Shown piece by piece: positions 26,137-35,083 of a stretch of 64,000 nucleotides of DNA. Every line of letters begins with the position of its first letter. Positions within the stretch are counted from its first letter, which is position 1. The position numbers and the translations under genes were made by a program. Source of the DNA: an uncultured Clostridium sp. (lineage in GTDB: Bacteria; Bacillota; Clostridia; Lachnospirales; Lachnospiraceae); the NCBI GenBank assembly GCA_934438135.1, contig CAKSBP010000008.1, positions 25,047-89,046 of the forward strand, written 5' to 3'. A model generated the notes under the pieces. That model was given only the letters and a program-made list of their open reading frames with translations, had not been told where the DNA came from and searched no databases.

Positions 26137-28185
26137 TTATGCCAGAAAAAACGATGCAGTCTGGTAAAAGAGTACCGTCACCAGCCAAGCTGTTACTAAT
26201 TGAAACAATATGCTGAATGCACACCATTTTCCAGAATCCAGTTCTTTTTTTATCGTTCCAAGGCTTGCTACACATGGTGTATATAACAGACAGAATATCA
26301 TCAGTGCATAGGCATTGATTCCAGTAAAGCCTGCTGTTCCAAGTCCCAATGCCAGTTCCATCATCCCCTTAGCTGAATTGATGTTTGTAATATGATATAA
26401 TACACAAAGGCTGGATACAACAACTTCCTTTGCCGCCAGCCCCGAAATTAAGGATAAGGCAGCCTGCCACATGCCAAGTCCTGCAGGCTTTAAGACTGGA
26501 ACCAGATACATTCCAATCTGACTTCCAAAACTATTGGAAATATCGTCTGTCATTCCATGACTATTAAAATTTAAAATAAACCAGACGATAATTGATGCCA
26601 GAAAAATAGTCGTTCCTGCTTTTTCAAGATATTCTTTCACCTTGTCCCAGACATAAATAGCAATCGTTCTCCGATTTGGCACTTTATACTCCGGCAGTTC
26701 AATTAAGAGAGGATTACTTCTCTTTTTCTTATCAAACTGTTTCATCACAAGAGCTGTCAATATTGCCACTATGAGTCCTATAACATACATAGAATATGCT
26801 GCAAGCATGGCATATTTACCAAAAAATATCTGAGAGAACAAAACGTAGACAGGAAGTTTTGCACTGCATGACATAAACGGCGTAATCAGAATCGTTTTCA
26901 GCCTGTCCCTTTTATCTTCCAGTGTCCTAGATGCCATTACTGCAGGAACTGTACAGCCAAATCCAAGAAGCATGGGAATAAAGGCTCTTCCCGAAAGTCC
27001 AAGCTTTCCCATAATCCCGTCCATTACATAGGAAACTCTGGACATATAACCACTGTCTTCTAAAACCGCCAACGCCAGAAACAGGATAAAAATATTCGGC
27101 AGAAAAGAAAGAATTCCTAAAACCCCTGCAAGAATCCCATCACAAACCAGAGAAATAATTACTTTACCAGCAGACAAAGACACAAGAAATCCAATAACTG
27201 CGTCGGAAACTGATTGGATAATCCATTCAAAACCTCCTTTTAAAAAATCCCCTACCACAAAGGTCAGAAAAAAGACAGCCGCCATAACTGCCAGAAAAAT
27301 CGGTACGCCAAAATAGGGATGCGTCAAAATGGCATCCACTTTATCTGTCATCTCTACTTTTCTGGCTTTATTTACAACCACTTCTTCTATAATTTCCTGA
27401 ATAAAGTCATACTTTTGATTTGTAATATCCATTTCATAACTTCGATCTAGAATATCATCATAATCTCCAGGATACTGTTTCATCACTTCTAAGTCCTGCT
27501 CCAGAAGTTTTAAAGCCACCCATCTTGGGTTCTCTATTTTACGGTATTTTTTTCTAAGCCGATACATAAGCTGATCAATCTTGTGTTCAATTTTCCTATC
27601 GTAAACAACCACATATTTTTCATGACGTTCCATCATGTATTGGTCTTTTTCCATACGGTTTCTATGTTCTGGAATGCATTGATATAAATTTATCCGATGA
27701 TGTGCCACTGTATGCATCAGAATTTCCAAGCCGCTTCTCTTTCTCGCAGACACTGGAATAACAGGAATTCGCAGCATTTCCGGAAGCCGATGCAGGTCTA
27801 TCTCCATTCCCCTCTCTTCTACAATATCCATCATATTAAGAGCCAGCACAACCGGTTTTCCCATCTCAATGAGCTGCAGGGTCAGATACAGATTCCGTTC
27901 CAGAGAAGAAGCATCTGCCACATCTACAATCACATCCACGTCCTGTCCTAAAATGTACTGTCGGGATAATTTTTCTTCCATTGTATAAGATGTGAGGCTG
28001 TATATCCCAGGAAGATCTACCAGTTTAAAACGATGCTCATGATATTTCATAGCACCTTCTTTTTTCTCTACAGTAACTCCCGGCCAATTGGCAACCTTAA
28101 GCTTCGCCCCAGTATACGCATTAAACAGCGTTGTCTTTCCACAATTCGGATTTCCAATAAAGCCTATGTTCAGTTCCTGCGTCAT
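26137..28185 (-). CDS. feoB: Ferrous iron transport protein B
   Basis: This 682-residue Fe2+ transporter has an N-terminal G domain (GNPNCGKTTLFNAYTG, residues 11-26; DLPGIYSLT switch region; NMMDI), a helical linker to about 270, and then two repeated membrane gates. Conserved cysteines in GFGCTVPAVMASR (near 410) and FCLLYTPCVASLGTIK (near 635) are family features. Its ATG overlaps the last base of the feoA stop. The overlap shows feoA-feoB coupling. Confidence 0.96.
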   Translation of the reverse strand: MTQELNIGFIGNPNCGKTTLFNAYTGAKLKVANWPGVTVEKKEGAMKYHEHRFKLVDLPGIYSLTSYTMEEKLSRQYILGQDVDVIVDVADASSLERNLYLTLQLIEMGKPVVLALNMMDIVEERGMEIDLHRLPEMLRIPVIPVSARKRSGLEILMHTVAHHRINLYQCIPEHRNRMEKDQYMMERHEKYVVVYDRKIEHKIDQLMYRLRKKYRKIENPRWVALKLLEQDLEVMKQYPGDYDDILDRSYEMDITNQKYDFIQEIIEEVVVNKARKVEMTDKVDAILTHPYFGVPIFLAVMAAVFFLTFVVGDFLKGGFEWIIQSVSDAVIGFLVSLSAGKVIISLVCDGILAGVLGILSFLPNIFILFLALAVLEDSGYMSRVSYVMDGIMGKLGLSGRAFIPMLLGFGCTVPAVMASRTLEDKRDRLKTILITPFMSCSAKLPVYVLFSQIFFGKYAMLAAYSMYVIGLIVAILTALVMKQFDKKKRSNPLLIELPEYKVPNRRTIAIYVWDKVKEYLEKAGTTIFLASIIVWFILNFNSHGMTDDISNSFGSQIGMYLVPVLKPAGLGMWQAALSLISGLAAKEVVVSSLCVLYHITNINSAKGMMELALGLGTAGFTGINAYALMIFCLLYTPCVASLGTIKKELDSGKWCAFSILFQLVTAWLVTVLFYQTASFFLA

Positions 28186-28409
28186 TACTCACTCCCCTTT
28201 ACCAGTATTCCTTCTGCAATCTGTTTTCCAACTGCAAACCTGGTTCCACGGACATATATAATAACCGAACCACTCTTTTTCCGATTCAAAACGCTCACTC
28301 TTGTCCCCTGCGTAAGCCCCAGTGCCTGTAATCTCCTGCTGACATCCCGTTCCAGTTCAATGCGAAGAACCGTATACGTCCCACCGGTTTTGCTGTCTAA
28401 CAAACTCAT
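28185..28409 (-). CDS. feoA: Ferrous iron transport protein A
   Basis: The 74-residue SH3-fold protein has the FeoA signatures RLQALGLTQGTRVSVL (near 31) and a C-terminal GTRFAVGKQIAEGILV. It is needed for full FeoB activity, probably by contacting its G domain. ATG at 28409 follows an AGAGGT site, 18 bases after the stop of a possible 15-codon leader frame. A TATAAT at about 28518-28513 may be the -10 box of this operon, although its -35 box is poor. Confidence 0.93.
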   Translation of the reverse strand: MSLLDSKTGGTYTVLRIELERDVSRRLQALGLTQGTRVSVLNRKKSGSVIIYVRGTRFAVGKQIAEGILVKGSE

Positions 28410-28427
28410 GAAATACCTCTTTTCTAC

Positions 28428-28475
28428 TCATTCTTTATTTCGAATAAATTTTCCGCCGCATTTTTGACACTTCAT
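28428..28475 (-). CDS. Possible 15-codon CxxC leader peptide upstream of feoA
   Basis: ATG at 28475 opens a 15-codon frame, MKCQKCGGKFIRNKE, which forms one zinc-knuckle-like unit (CxxCGGKF). A GA-rich run (AGAGAGAG) precedes the ATG at a rather long distance. It ends 18 bases before feoA, whose binding site lies in the gap. It may be a metal-sensing leader peptide, a remnant of a zinc-ribbon protein, or chance. No homology search was possible. Confidence 0.35.
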   Translation of the reverse strand: MKCQKCGGKFIRNKE

Positions 28476-28595
28476 ACGTTTTTCTCTCTCTAAATCATAC
28501 TCCTGTATTTTTATTATACTCGTTTCCTAAGGCATTATTACATATTTTTACATTCCATAGTAATTATATAATATGCACTTTTAGAAAAGAAAGTG

Positions 28596-29360
28596 CTATT
28601 CTCCTTCTCCTACAAAAAGCCTGAGTGCTGCCCTCATATCTTCCACCGGAAGCTGACCTGGTGCCGATGCCTGACCTGCACTGGCAAAGGTAACAGCAGA
28701 ACCAAATACTTCTCCGCAAATCCGGCTGACTTTTCCAAGACCGGACATGGACATAGTTATCACTGGTGTTTCTGTATGTTTTTCTTTCATTTCATTGGTT
28801 GCTTCCAGTAATCTAAGAACATCTCCAGAAGTCTTTGGCATTACTGCAATCTTGGCAATATCCGCACCATACTCCTGCATCCTCACAAGACGTTCTACAA
28901 TTACTTTTTTTGTAGGTGTCTTAGCAAAATCATGATTCGACATAATAACCTTTGTTCCTGTTTTATGAATGTTTTCCGTCTTTTCTTTGATATTTTCTGT
29001 CATAAACAGTTCCATATCTATCAAATCTACTTTTCCCGTCTTTGCCGCAGACTCATTCAATGAAAAATATGCTTCCGGTGTAATTTCTTTTTCTCCACCT
29101 TCCTTGGCACTACGAAAAGTAAACAAAAGAAGTTTTTCTTTTATCATTCCAGAAAACATAGTAAGTACTTTTTCAACTTTTCCCGGATTCATATAATCCT
29201 CATAAAAGTCTACTCTCCACTCTATGATATCAATATCCAGATTATTTATTTTTTCTGCCTGCTCCTTAATTTCTTCATATGTAGTCCCTGTTACCGGAAC
29301 ACAGATTTTAGGCATTCCTTCTCCGATTTTCTTTTCCTTTATGCACAATATATTTTTCAT
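28596..29360 (-). CDS. aroD: 3-dehydroquinate dehydratase, type I
   Basis: The 254-residue enzyme makes 3-dehydroshikimate in aromatic amino acid synthesis through a Schiff base. The active-site His is in VIMSNHDFAKTP (near 149) and the Schiff-base Lys in IAKIAVMPKTSGDVL (near 176), both at family positions. ATG at 29360 follows a perfect AGGAGG, so the 15 residues before PKICVPVTGTT are accepted. The gene stands alone, away from other aro genes. Confidence 0.94.
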   Translation of the reverse strand: MKNILCIKEKKIGEGMPKICVPVTGTTYEEIKEQAEKINNLDIDIIEWRVDFYEDYMNPGKVEKVLTMFSGMIKEKLLLFTFRSAKEGGEKEITPEAYFSLNESAAKTGKVDLIDMELFMTENIKEKTENIHKTGTKVIMSNHDFAKTPTKKVIVERLVRMQEYGADIAKIAVMPKTSGDVLRLLEATNEMKEKHTETPVITMSMSGLGKVSRICGEVFGSAVTFASAGQASAPGQLPVEDMRAALRLFVGEGE

Positions 29361-29446
29361 ACTTCCTCCTTATACACGATTCTTTCTTATGTAGCAATCG
29401 TATTTTTAACGCTTCCATTCTATTTTATTATAGCATATCACGTTAT

Positions 29447-29502
29447 CAAAAAAAACCTGTAGCTCATAGAAAGCCCAAGCTTCCATATAAATTACAGGTT
29501 TT
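29447..29502 (-). terminator. Terminator of the two-component operon
   Basis: AAACCTGTA and TACAGGTTT arms enclose a 30-base loop and are followed by T8 on the minus strand, just past the sensor kinase stop. Confidence 0.8.
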
Positions 29503-29508
29503 CTTGTT

Positions 29509-30798
29509 TTATTTTTTTTCACTCAGATAAAGAAGTATACTGACTTTAAAAATATTTTCTAAATGAGTAATTTTAATCGTTCCATCATACTTTTCAATAA
29601 TATTGTTGATGTTATTCAAACCAATTCCATGATTGCTTTTATCTTTATTGGTTGTTGCAATTTTATCATCCTTGTAGACTACATTCCCATCAAATGTATT
29701 AGCTATGGTAATAAAGAAAATTCCACGACTGTACTTCAAAGATAAATTAATTTTTCTTTCTGTTTCCAGTTTACGACAGGCATTGATTGCATTATCAATC
29801 AAATTACCAAGAATCGAAACCTCATCCAATGTAGCAATATTCAGTTCTGTCGGAATATTCACATCAATCTGTACATCAATATTATTGGATTTGGCCTGTT
29901 CCACCTTATAATTCAAGATACTGTCTATATCAATATTTCCCGTTGATATAAACGATTTTTCTCCATAGGATGCATCAATAATCTGAGATATATACTGAAT
30001 TGCTTTTTCATTACTATTCTTTTTAATAAATGTATCGAGTGCAATCAGATGATTTTTAATATCATGTCTTACCGATCGGACATTCTGATAGGAACTATTC
30101 ATCATCTCTAACTGTTTGGAGTAGTATTCATTCTGCTGCTTCAGCAATAACTTATCCAGCCGTTCATCAAAATAAGAAGACAGTGCATCATATAAATAGA
30201 ACGTAATCAGATTAATGCCCAATAATATCAGCATGCTGCTTACCAACATTGGCTTTTCATTCCGACAGTAAATTAATATTTGAAAAATAATATAAAATGT
30301 TCCCGTTGGTATGAAAAAAATGCAGAACCAGCTGCTTGTAGGGATTTCGCTTCCTTTTTTTATATTCGTATAATTCTCTATCAGCATAACCACTACCAGA
30401 CAAAGCAGTTTATAAGCAATTGTTCCTGTAATAGAACTAAATTCATTTTCCTCAAATACAGCATTAATAAAATATCCTGACATTCCAGCAACCACAAGTT
30501 CCAGACAGGTCATAACTACGAATGTCGATACGGTTGCCAGAAGCCTTCGTTTTACCGTTCCTTTGTAAATCAAGGTAAGAAGATAAAATAAAACCAGGCT
30601 TGTCACTATATTTACAATTGGAAGATTGAAATACAGAAATATAATGTTAATTGCTACATAGTAACAAGCATATGCACAAAACTCGCTTATTGCATTCATT
30701 TTCTTTTTGGTAAAAAATACACTAAGAAACTTATTTACAGCAAACACATATACAACGTTAACAATAATATTTAAGAGCTGATATGTACTAAATGCCAT
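29509..30798 (-). CDS. GHKL sensor histidine kinase, AgrC/VirS-like
   Basis: The protein has about 429 residues. The N-terminal 200 contain six or seven transmembrane helices and no clear sensor domain. The kinase core has the phospho-acceptor His in SVRHDIKNHLIALD (near 247), the N box ILGNLIDNAINAC (near 333) and the G box NHGIGLNNI (near 398), which place it in the HPK10/GHKL class. I prefer ATG 30798, which overlaps the end of the response regulator and follows AAAAGGATGG; the TTG at 30819 has no clear site. Members of the class sense peptides, but no agrB or agrD gene is adjacent. Confidence 0.88.
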   Translation of the reverse strand: MAFSTYQLLNIIVNVVYVFAVNKFLSVFFTKKKMNAISEFCAYACYYVAINIIFLYFNLPIVNIVTSLVLFYLLTLIYKGTVKRRLLATVSTFVVMTCLELVVAGMSGYFINAVFEENEFSSITGTIAYKLLCLVVVMLIENYTNIKKGSEIPTSSWFCIFFIPTGTFYIIFQILIYCRNEKPMLVSSMLILLGINLITFYLYDALSSYFDERLDKLLLKQQNEYYSKQLEMMNSSYQNVRSVRHDIKNHLIALDTFIKKNSNEKAIQYISQIIDASYGEKSFISTGNIDIDSILNYKVEQAKSNNIDVQIDVNIPTELNIATLDEVSILGNLIDNAINACRKLETERKINLSLKYSRGIFFITIANTFDGNVVYKDDKIATTNKDKSNHGIGLNNINNIIEKYDGTIKITHLENIFKVSILLYLSEKK

Positions 30799-31528
30799 CT
30801 GAGGCACCATCCTTTTCAATCTGCAGCTGCAGCGCCCTGATACGTTTTCGGTTCATCTGGCTGATTGGAAGTACAGTTTGGTTCGTCAGGGTAATCTGTC
30901 GATACTCAAATTTCACAATATAATTGTAATTTACCAAATAGGACTTATGAATATCCAGAAAATTATACTGTTTTACTTTTTCAAATACATCATCCAGTGT
31001 TCCATAAAACGTATGAATCTGGTCCACTGTAATAATATTAATTTTACGGTTTTCACTTTCAAAATACAGAATATCTTTAATTGGAACCTTATAAGAAGCA
31101 TGTCGAAACTGATAATCAAAATACTGGTTTCCCTTATTGATGATTCTCATCGCCGTATTAAACACGCTTAACATTCTCTCATAAGAAACCGGCTTAATCA
31201 GGAAATTTAATGGTCGTACCTGAAACAGTTCCATTGCATAACTTTCATTACCAGAAATATATACAATCTGTGTAATATCATTCTGAAGTTCATTTCTGAT
31301 TTTATAACCAACTTCCACTCCACTCATTAAATCCAGCTCTATATCCAAATATATAATATCGTATTGCACATTCTGTAAATATTTATATAATTCCTCACCC
31401 GAGAAAAATACATCAATATCCAACTGCTCCATACTTTCTCTGCCTATTCTCAAAAGCATATCTTCCAGCTGCATGCACAAAGCTTCTTCATCATCGCATA
31501 TCGCAATACGTAACACAACACCACCCAT
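30788..31528 (-). CDS. LytTR-type response regulator, AgrA-like
   Basis: The 246-residue protein has a receiver domain (IAICDDEEALC acidic pocket, phospho-acceptor Asp in YDIIYLDIELDLMSG near residue 60, Lys in LNFLIKPVSYE near 110) and a C-terminal LytTR DNA-binding domain (about 140-240). It would bind paired direct repeats upstream of target genes. It is the first gene of the pair and overlaps the kinase gene. Its true start is uncertain: ATG 31528 lacks a clear binding site, and an overlapping short frame (31450-31611) may couple its translation. Confidence 0.9.
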   Translation of the reverse strand: MGGVVLRIAICDDEEALCMQLEDMLLRIGRESMEQLDIDVFFSGEELYKYLQNVQYDIIYLDIELDLMSGVEVGYKIRNELQNDITQIVYISGNESYAMELFQVRPLNFLIKPVSYERMLSVFNTAMRIINKGNQYFDYQFRHASYKVPIKDILYFESENRKINIITVDQIHTFYGTLDDVFEKVKQYNFLDIHKSYLVNYNYIVKFEYRQITLTNQTVLPISQMNRKRIRALQLQIEKDGASDGI

Positions 31529-31611
31529 TTCATTGAGAAACTTAATCCTAAGAATTTATAACTTCCAAAAACCCGACAGGTAACACTTGCATCAGACTTT
31601 TGGTTTGTCAT
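31450..31611 (-). CDS. Possible 53-codon upstream frame overlapping the response regulator start
   Basis: ATG at 31611 follows AAGGGG eight bases earlier, a better site than the one before the regulator gene. The frame runs MTNQKSDASVTCRVFG... and continues across the regulator start in another frame to a TGA at 31450. The product has a hydrophobic middle and four or five Cys. It may be a short peptide made with the two-component system, a translational coupler, or a chance frame. Confidence 0.3.
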   Translation of the reverse strand: MTNQKSDASVTCRVFGSYKFLGLSFSMKWVVLCYVLRYAMMKKLCACSWKICF

Positions 31612-31760
31612 ATAGTTACCCCTTGTTATTAAATTTGGTTATTTTTTCTTGAGCAATTATAACTTTAAATTACAATTAACTACTTTTTAATATATTGACT
31701 AAACTATGATGTATTATTGAACAATAATTTCAAGTAAATACTACCATATTTTATTATTTT

Positions 31761-32420
31761 TCACAACTTCTTTAATAATTTATTCAATTCCTCCACTGAG
31801 TTTACAATGAAATCCGCCCCTGCAGTTTTTAGTTCGCTGAAACCTCCATAACCATACTCCACCCCTACAGAACGGATTCCAAACTGCTTCGCTCCCTCTA
31901 TATCAAACTTCCGGTCTCCTACCATCAGCATGTCGTTCTTATCCATTACCTCTAAACCTTTATATGCATACTCTATAATGTCATACTTTCCTGTTCTGCT
32001 GCCATCTAAATTACTAGCGGCAATAAAGTCAAAATATTGGTAAATATCAAAATGGTCACAAATTCGTTCCACAAAAACCGTAGGCTTCGAACTGGCAATC
32101 GACAGCTTTATTCCTCTATCCTTCAATTCTTTCAGCATCTCCGGCACTCCTGGATATAACTTGTTTTCCTTCCAGCCTGTGACTTCAAAACGTTCTCGAT
32201 ATTTCTCCGTTCCCCTCCAAGCATCTTCTTCCGAAAAATGGTAAAACTCCCGAAATGAATCAATTAATGGAGGTCCAATTACTTTTTCCAGATTATCTAA
32301 ATTTTCTTCTCGAATTCCAAAGGAATCTAATGCATACTGAAAACTTTTTGTAATTCCCTCTTTGGGATCCGTCAGTGTCCCGTCTAAATCAAATAATATG
32401 ACTTTCCTTTTTTTCCCCAT
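31761..32420 (-). CDS. HAD-family phosphatase (phosphoglycolate phosphatase-like)
   Basis: The 219-residue protein has the HAD motif I LFDLDGTLTDPKEG (residues 10-23), motif II SIASSKPTVF (near 108) and motif IV VGDRKFDIEGAKQFGI (near 163), with a C1-type alpha cap. This is the Gph/YsaA-like group. Possible substrates are phosphoglycolate or other small phosphosugars. The ATG at 32420 has no strong AGGAGG nearby. It lies 62 bases after metY and could be cotranscribed with it. Confidence 0.82.
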   Translation of the reverse strand: MGKKRKVILFDLDGTLTDPKEGITKSFQYALDSFGIREENLDNLEKVIGPPLIDSFREFYHFSEEDAWRGTEKYRERFEVTGWKENKLYPGVPEMLKELKDRGIKLSIASSKPTVFVERICDHFDIYQYFDFIAASNLDGSRTGKYDIIEYAYKGLEVMDKNDMLMVGDRKFDIEGAKQFGIRSVGVEYGYGGFSELKTAGADFIVNSVEELNKLLKKL

Positions 32421-32482
32421 TCCGGCGTCGCCCTTTCTTCACTTCAGATACAACTCCCGTGCAGATCCGGAAGCCTGTTCTT

Positions 32483-33769
32483 TTATTTGTTCATACTCTC
32501 CAATGCCTGTGCTACATCTTCAATAATATCCTCAACATTTTCAATTCCAACAGAGAAACGGATTAAATCTGGCTGTACACCTGCTTCTAATAGCTGTTCA
32601 TCTGTCATCTGTCTGTGTGTATGGCTGGCTGGATGTAAAACACAGGTACGTGCATCTGCTACATGTGTAACAATCGCTGCCAGTTTTAAACTATCCATAA
32701 ACTTCACGCTGGCCTCTCTTCCGCCTTTTAATCCAAAACAAAGTACACCGCATGTTCCATTTGGACAGTATTTTTTCGCAGCTTCATAATATTTATTTCC
32801 AGGAAGTCCTGCATAGTTTACCCATGCTACTTCGTCACGTTCCTGAAGGTATTCTGCTACTTTTAATGCATTTTCACAGTGTCTAGGCACTCTTAGGTGG
32901 AGCGTCTCCAAACCAACATTTAATAAAAATGCGTTCTGTGGGGACTGCACAGAACCAAGATCTCTCATCAACTGTGCAGTTGCTTTTTCTATGTAAGCCA
33001 TTTTTCCAAATTTCTCAGCATAAACAATTCCATGGTAAGATTCATCTGGTGTTGTCAATCCATGGAATTTATCTCCATACTTCATCCAGTCAAAATTACC
33101 GCTGTCTACGATGCATCCTCCTAATGTCATAGCATGTCCATCCATATATTTTGTCGTAGAATGCGTAACAATATCTGCACCCCATTTAAATGGCTGACAG
33201 TTAATCGGTGTCGCAAATGTATTGTCAACAATCAATGGTACCTGATGATCGTGTGCAAGTTTTGCAAACTTTTCGATATCCAGAACAACTAATGCTGGAT
33301 TTGCAATAGTTTCTGCAAATACACATTTTGTATTCGGCTTAAATGCTTTTGCAATATCTTCCTCACTGGAATCCGGATCAACGAATGTACAGTCGATACC
33401 AAGTTTCTTCATAGTAACACCAAATAAATTAAAAGTTCCTCCGTATAAAGCGGTAGAGCAGACAAGATGATCTCCTGCTTCGCAGATATTAAAAACTGCA
33501 TAAAAATTTGCTGCCTGTCCTGATGCGGTAAGTATCGCACCAATACCACCCTCTAACTGGGCAATCTTAGCAGCAACTAAATCATTTGTAGGATTCTGTA
33601 ATCTGGAATAAAAATATCCTTCTTCCTCTAAATCAAATAATCTTCCCATCTGGTCGCTTGTCTCGTATTTAAAAGTAGTACTCTGAACAATCGGCATTAC
33701 TCTAGGTTCACCATTTTGGGGGTTATATACTCCCTGAACACATTTCGTTTCAATACGTCTGTCCGACAT
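32483..33769 (-). CDS. metY: O-acetylhomoserine sulfhydrylase
   Basis: The 428-residue PLP enzyme makes homocysteine from O-acetylhomoserine and sulfide. The N-terminus ETKCVQGVYNPQNGEPRVMPIVQSTTF is typical, and the PLP-binding Lys is in VTHSTTKYMDGH (near 208). Length and motifs point to MetY rather than MetC or MetB. It has its own promoter divergent from mutY. No SAM riboswitch or T-box was seen in the 178-base gap. ATG at 33769 follows GGAGG. Confidence 0.93.
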   Translation of the reverse strand: MSDRRIETKCVQGVYNPQNGEPRVMPIVQSTTFKYETSDQMGRLFDLEEEGYFYSRLQNPTNDLVAAKIAQLEGGIGAILTASGQAANFYAVFNICEAGDHLVCSTALYGGTFNLFGVTMKKLGIDCTFVDPDSSEEDIAKAFKPNTKCVFAETIANPALVVLDIEKFAKLAHDHQVPLIVDNTFATPINCQPFKWGADIVTHSTTKYMDGHAMTLGGCIVDSGNFDWMKYGDKFHGLTTPDESYHGIVYAEKFGKMAYIEKATAQLMRDLGSVQSPQNAFLLNVGLETLHLRVPRHCENALKVAEYLQERDEVAWVNYAGLPGNKYYEAAKKYCPNGTCGVLCFGLKGGREASVKFMDSLKLAAIVTHVADARTCVLHPASHTHRQMTDEQLLEAGVQPDLIRFSVGIENVEDIIEDVAQALESMNK

Positions 33770-33805
33770 GAAAATACCTCCATTTCTTGTTCATAAATTA
33801 TTATT

Positions 33806-33834
33806 ATAATAGCAAATGTTTTTCGACAATGCAA
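33806..33834 (-). promoter_or_regulatory. Promoter of metY
   Basis: Minus-strand TTGCAT (33834-33829), 17-base spacer, TATTAT (33811-33806). Confidence 0.6.
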
Positions 33835-33891
33835 GTTATATATAAGGAAGAATCCTGTCTGCTTACCATTCCAATTTTCCTGTTTATAACA

Positions 33892-33920
33892 TTGTACACA
33901 CCACAAAAGTAGTATACAAT
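33892..33920 (+). promoter_or_regulatory. Promoter of mutY
   Basis: TTGTAC (33892-33897), 17-base spacer, TACAAT (33915-33920), about 40 bases before the mutY ATG. Confidence 0.7.
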
Positions 33921-33959
33921 AAGGAAAGCATACAAAAAAACAAAGAAATGGGAGGACCT

Positions 33960-35009
33960 ATGAACACCGATTATAGCTTTATTGTCGAAGATTTATTAAA
34001 GTGGTATGACAAAAACTCCAGAAAGCTTCCCTGGCGTGATCACCCAGATCCATATTACGTATGGGTTTCTGAAATCATGCTGCAGCAGACCCGTGTGGAA
34101 GCTGTAAAGGGATACTTTAAACGTTTTACGGATGCCCTGCCCGGAATTAAAGATCTGGCAGAAGCTGATCCGGATTTATTATTAAAGTTATGGGAAGGAC
34201 TTGGCTATTATAACCGAGTACGAAATATGCAGAAAGCCGCACAGACTGTTATGGAACAATACGATGGAAAACTCCCTTCTGATTATAAAGAACTTCTTTC
34301 CCTTTCCGGCATTGGCACCTATACTGCCGGTGCAATCTCTTCTATCGCCTTTAAACAAGCAGTCCCTGCTGTCGATGGAAATGTACTTCGTGTCACAAAA
34401 CGTGTCATCGGAAGCTACGATGATATCACTCAGTCAAAAGTAAAAAAACAGCTGGAAGAAGACATGCTTGCAATTATGCCTGGAGAACGTTCCGGCGATT
34501 TAAATCAGGCACTTATGGATTTGGGTGCTACAATATGTATTCCAAATGGACAGCCCTTGTGTGAAAAATGTCCCCTGAATAATAATTGCGTTGCTTACAA
34601 AAAAGGACTTACTTCAGAAATTCCAGTGAAGCCTTCAAAAAAAGCACGAAAAATTGAAGATAAAACAATTATCATGCTCAGACAAGGCAGCCGTTACGCC
34701 TTACACCAAAGAAATGATAAAGGACTTCTTGCATCCCTTTGGGAATACCCAAACGAAGATGGCAAGCTTTCCATTGATAAACTTGAAAAAATGTTAGAAA
34801 AATTAGAAGTCAAAGATTATTCTCTGGAGCTGCTTGGTCAGGCAAAACATGTTTTCAGCCATGTTGAATGGCATATGATTGGATACCGTGTAATTTTAGA
34901 AGACTTTAATCCAGATATATTTGAAGATTTTATCTGGAAAACCTCAAAAGAGATTTTAGAAGAATACGCAATTCCAACTGCCTTCCAAGCATATACAAAA
35001 CAACTATAG
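33960..35009 (+). CDS. mutY: Adenine DNA glycosylase
   Basis: The 349-residue enzyme removes adenine opposite 8-oxoguanine. The catalytic Glu is in SEIMLQQTRVEAV, the HhH-GPD motif in LSGIGTYTAGAISSI with the catalytic Asp in VPAVDGNVLR. A 4Fe-4S loop follows with spacing C-x7-C-x2-C-x5-C, one residue longer in the first gap than the E. coli form. A C-terminal NUDIX-like domain (about 225-345) should read 8-oxoG. I start at 33960 because GGGAGG lies just before it; the ATG at 33948 overlaps that site. Confidence 0.95.
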   Translation: MNTDYSFIVEDLLKWYDKNSRKLPWRDHPDPYYVWVSEIMLQQTRVEAVKGYFKRFTDALPGIKDLAEADPDLLLKLWEGLGYYNRVRNMQKAAQTVMEQYDGKLPSDYKELLSLSGIGTYTAGAISSIAFKQAVPAVDGNVLRVTKRVIGSYDDITQSKVKKQLEEDMLAIMPGERSGDLNQALMDLGATICIPNGQPLCEKCPLNNNCVAYKKGLTSEIPVKPSKKARKIEDKTIIMLRQGSRYALHQRNDKGLLASLWEYPNEDGKLSIDKLEKMLEKLEVKDYSLELLGQAKHVFSHVEWHMIGYRVILEDFNPDIFEDFIWKTSKEILEEYAIPTAFQAYTKQL

Positions 35010-35025
35010 CCTTTCCAATAACAAA

Positions 35026-35078
35026 TGCTGCATCACTTAATGGAAATGTAACTAATCATTGAATTAAGCGATGCAGCA
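35026..35078. terminator. Strong hairpin between convergent mutY and the CAP gene
   Basis: TGCTGCATC-x-CTTAAT pairs with ATTAAG-x-GATGCAGCA over about 15 bp with one mismatch. There is no long T-run in either direction, so it is a likely but not classical bidirectional terminator. Confidence 0.6.
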
Positions 35079-35083
35079 CTAAC

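Noticed and set aside
25991..26275. A 94-codon minus-strand frame overlapping the end of feoB
   Set aside because: Its start lies inside feoB without a binding site. The part beyond the feoB stop reads plausibly as protein but has no start codon of its own, so I treat it as chance.
33770..33947. Possible SAM riboswitch or T-box before metY
   Set aside because: The gap is only 178 bases, contains the divergent metY and mutY promoters, and shows no conserved riboswitch core or terminator hairpin.
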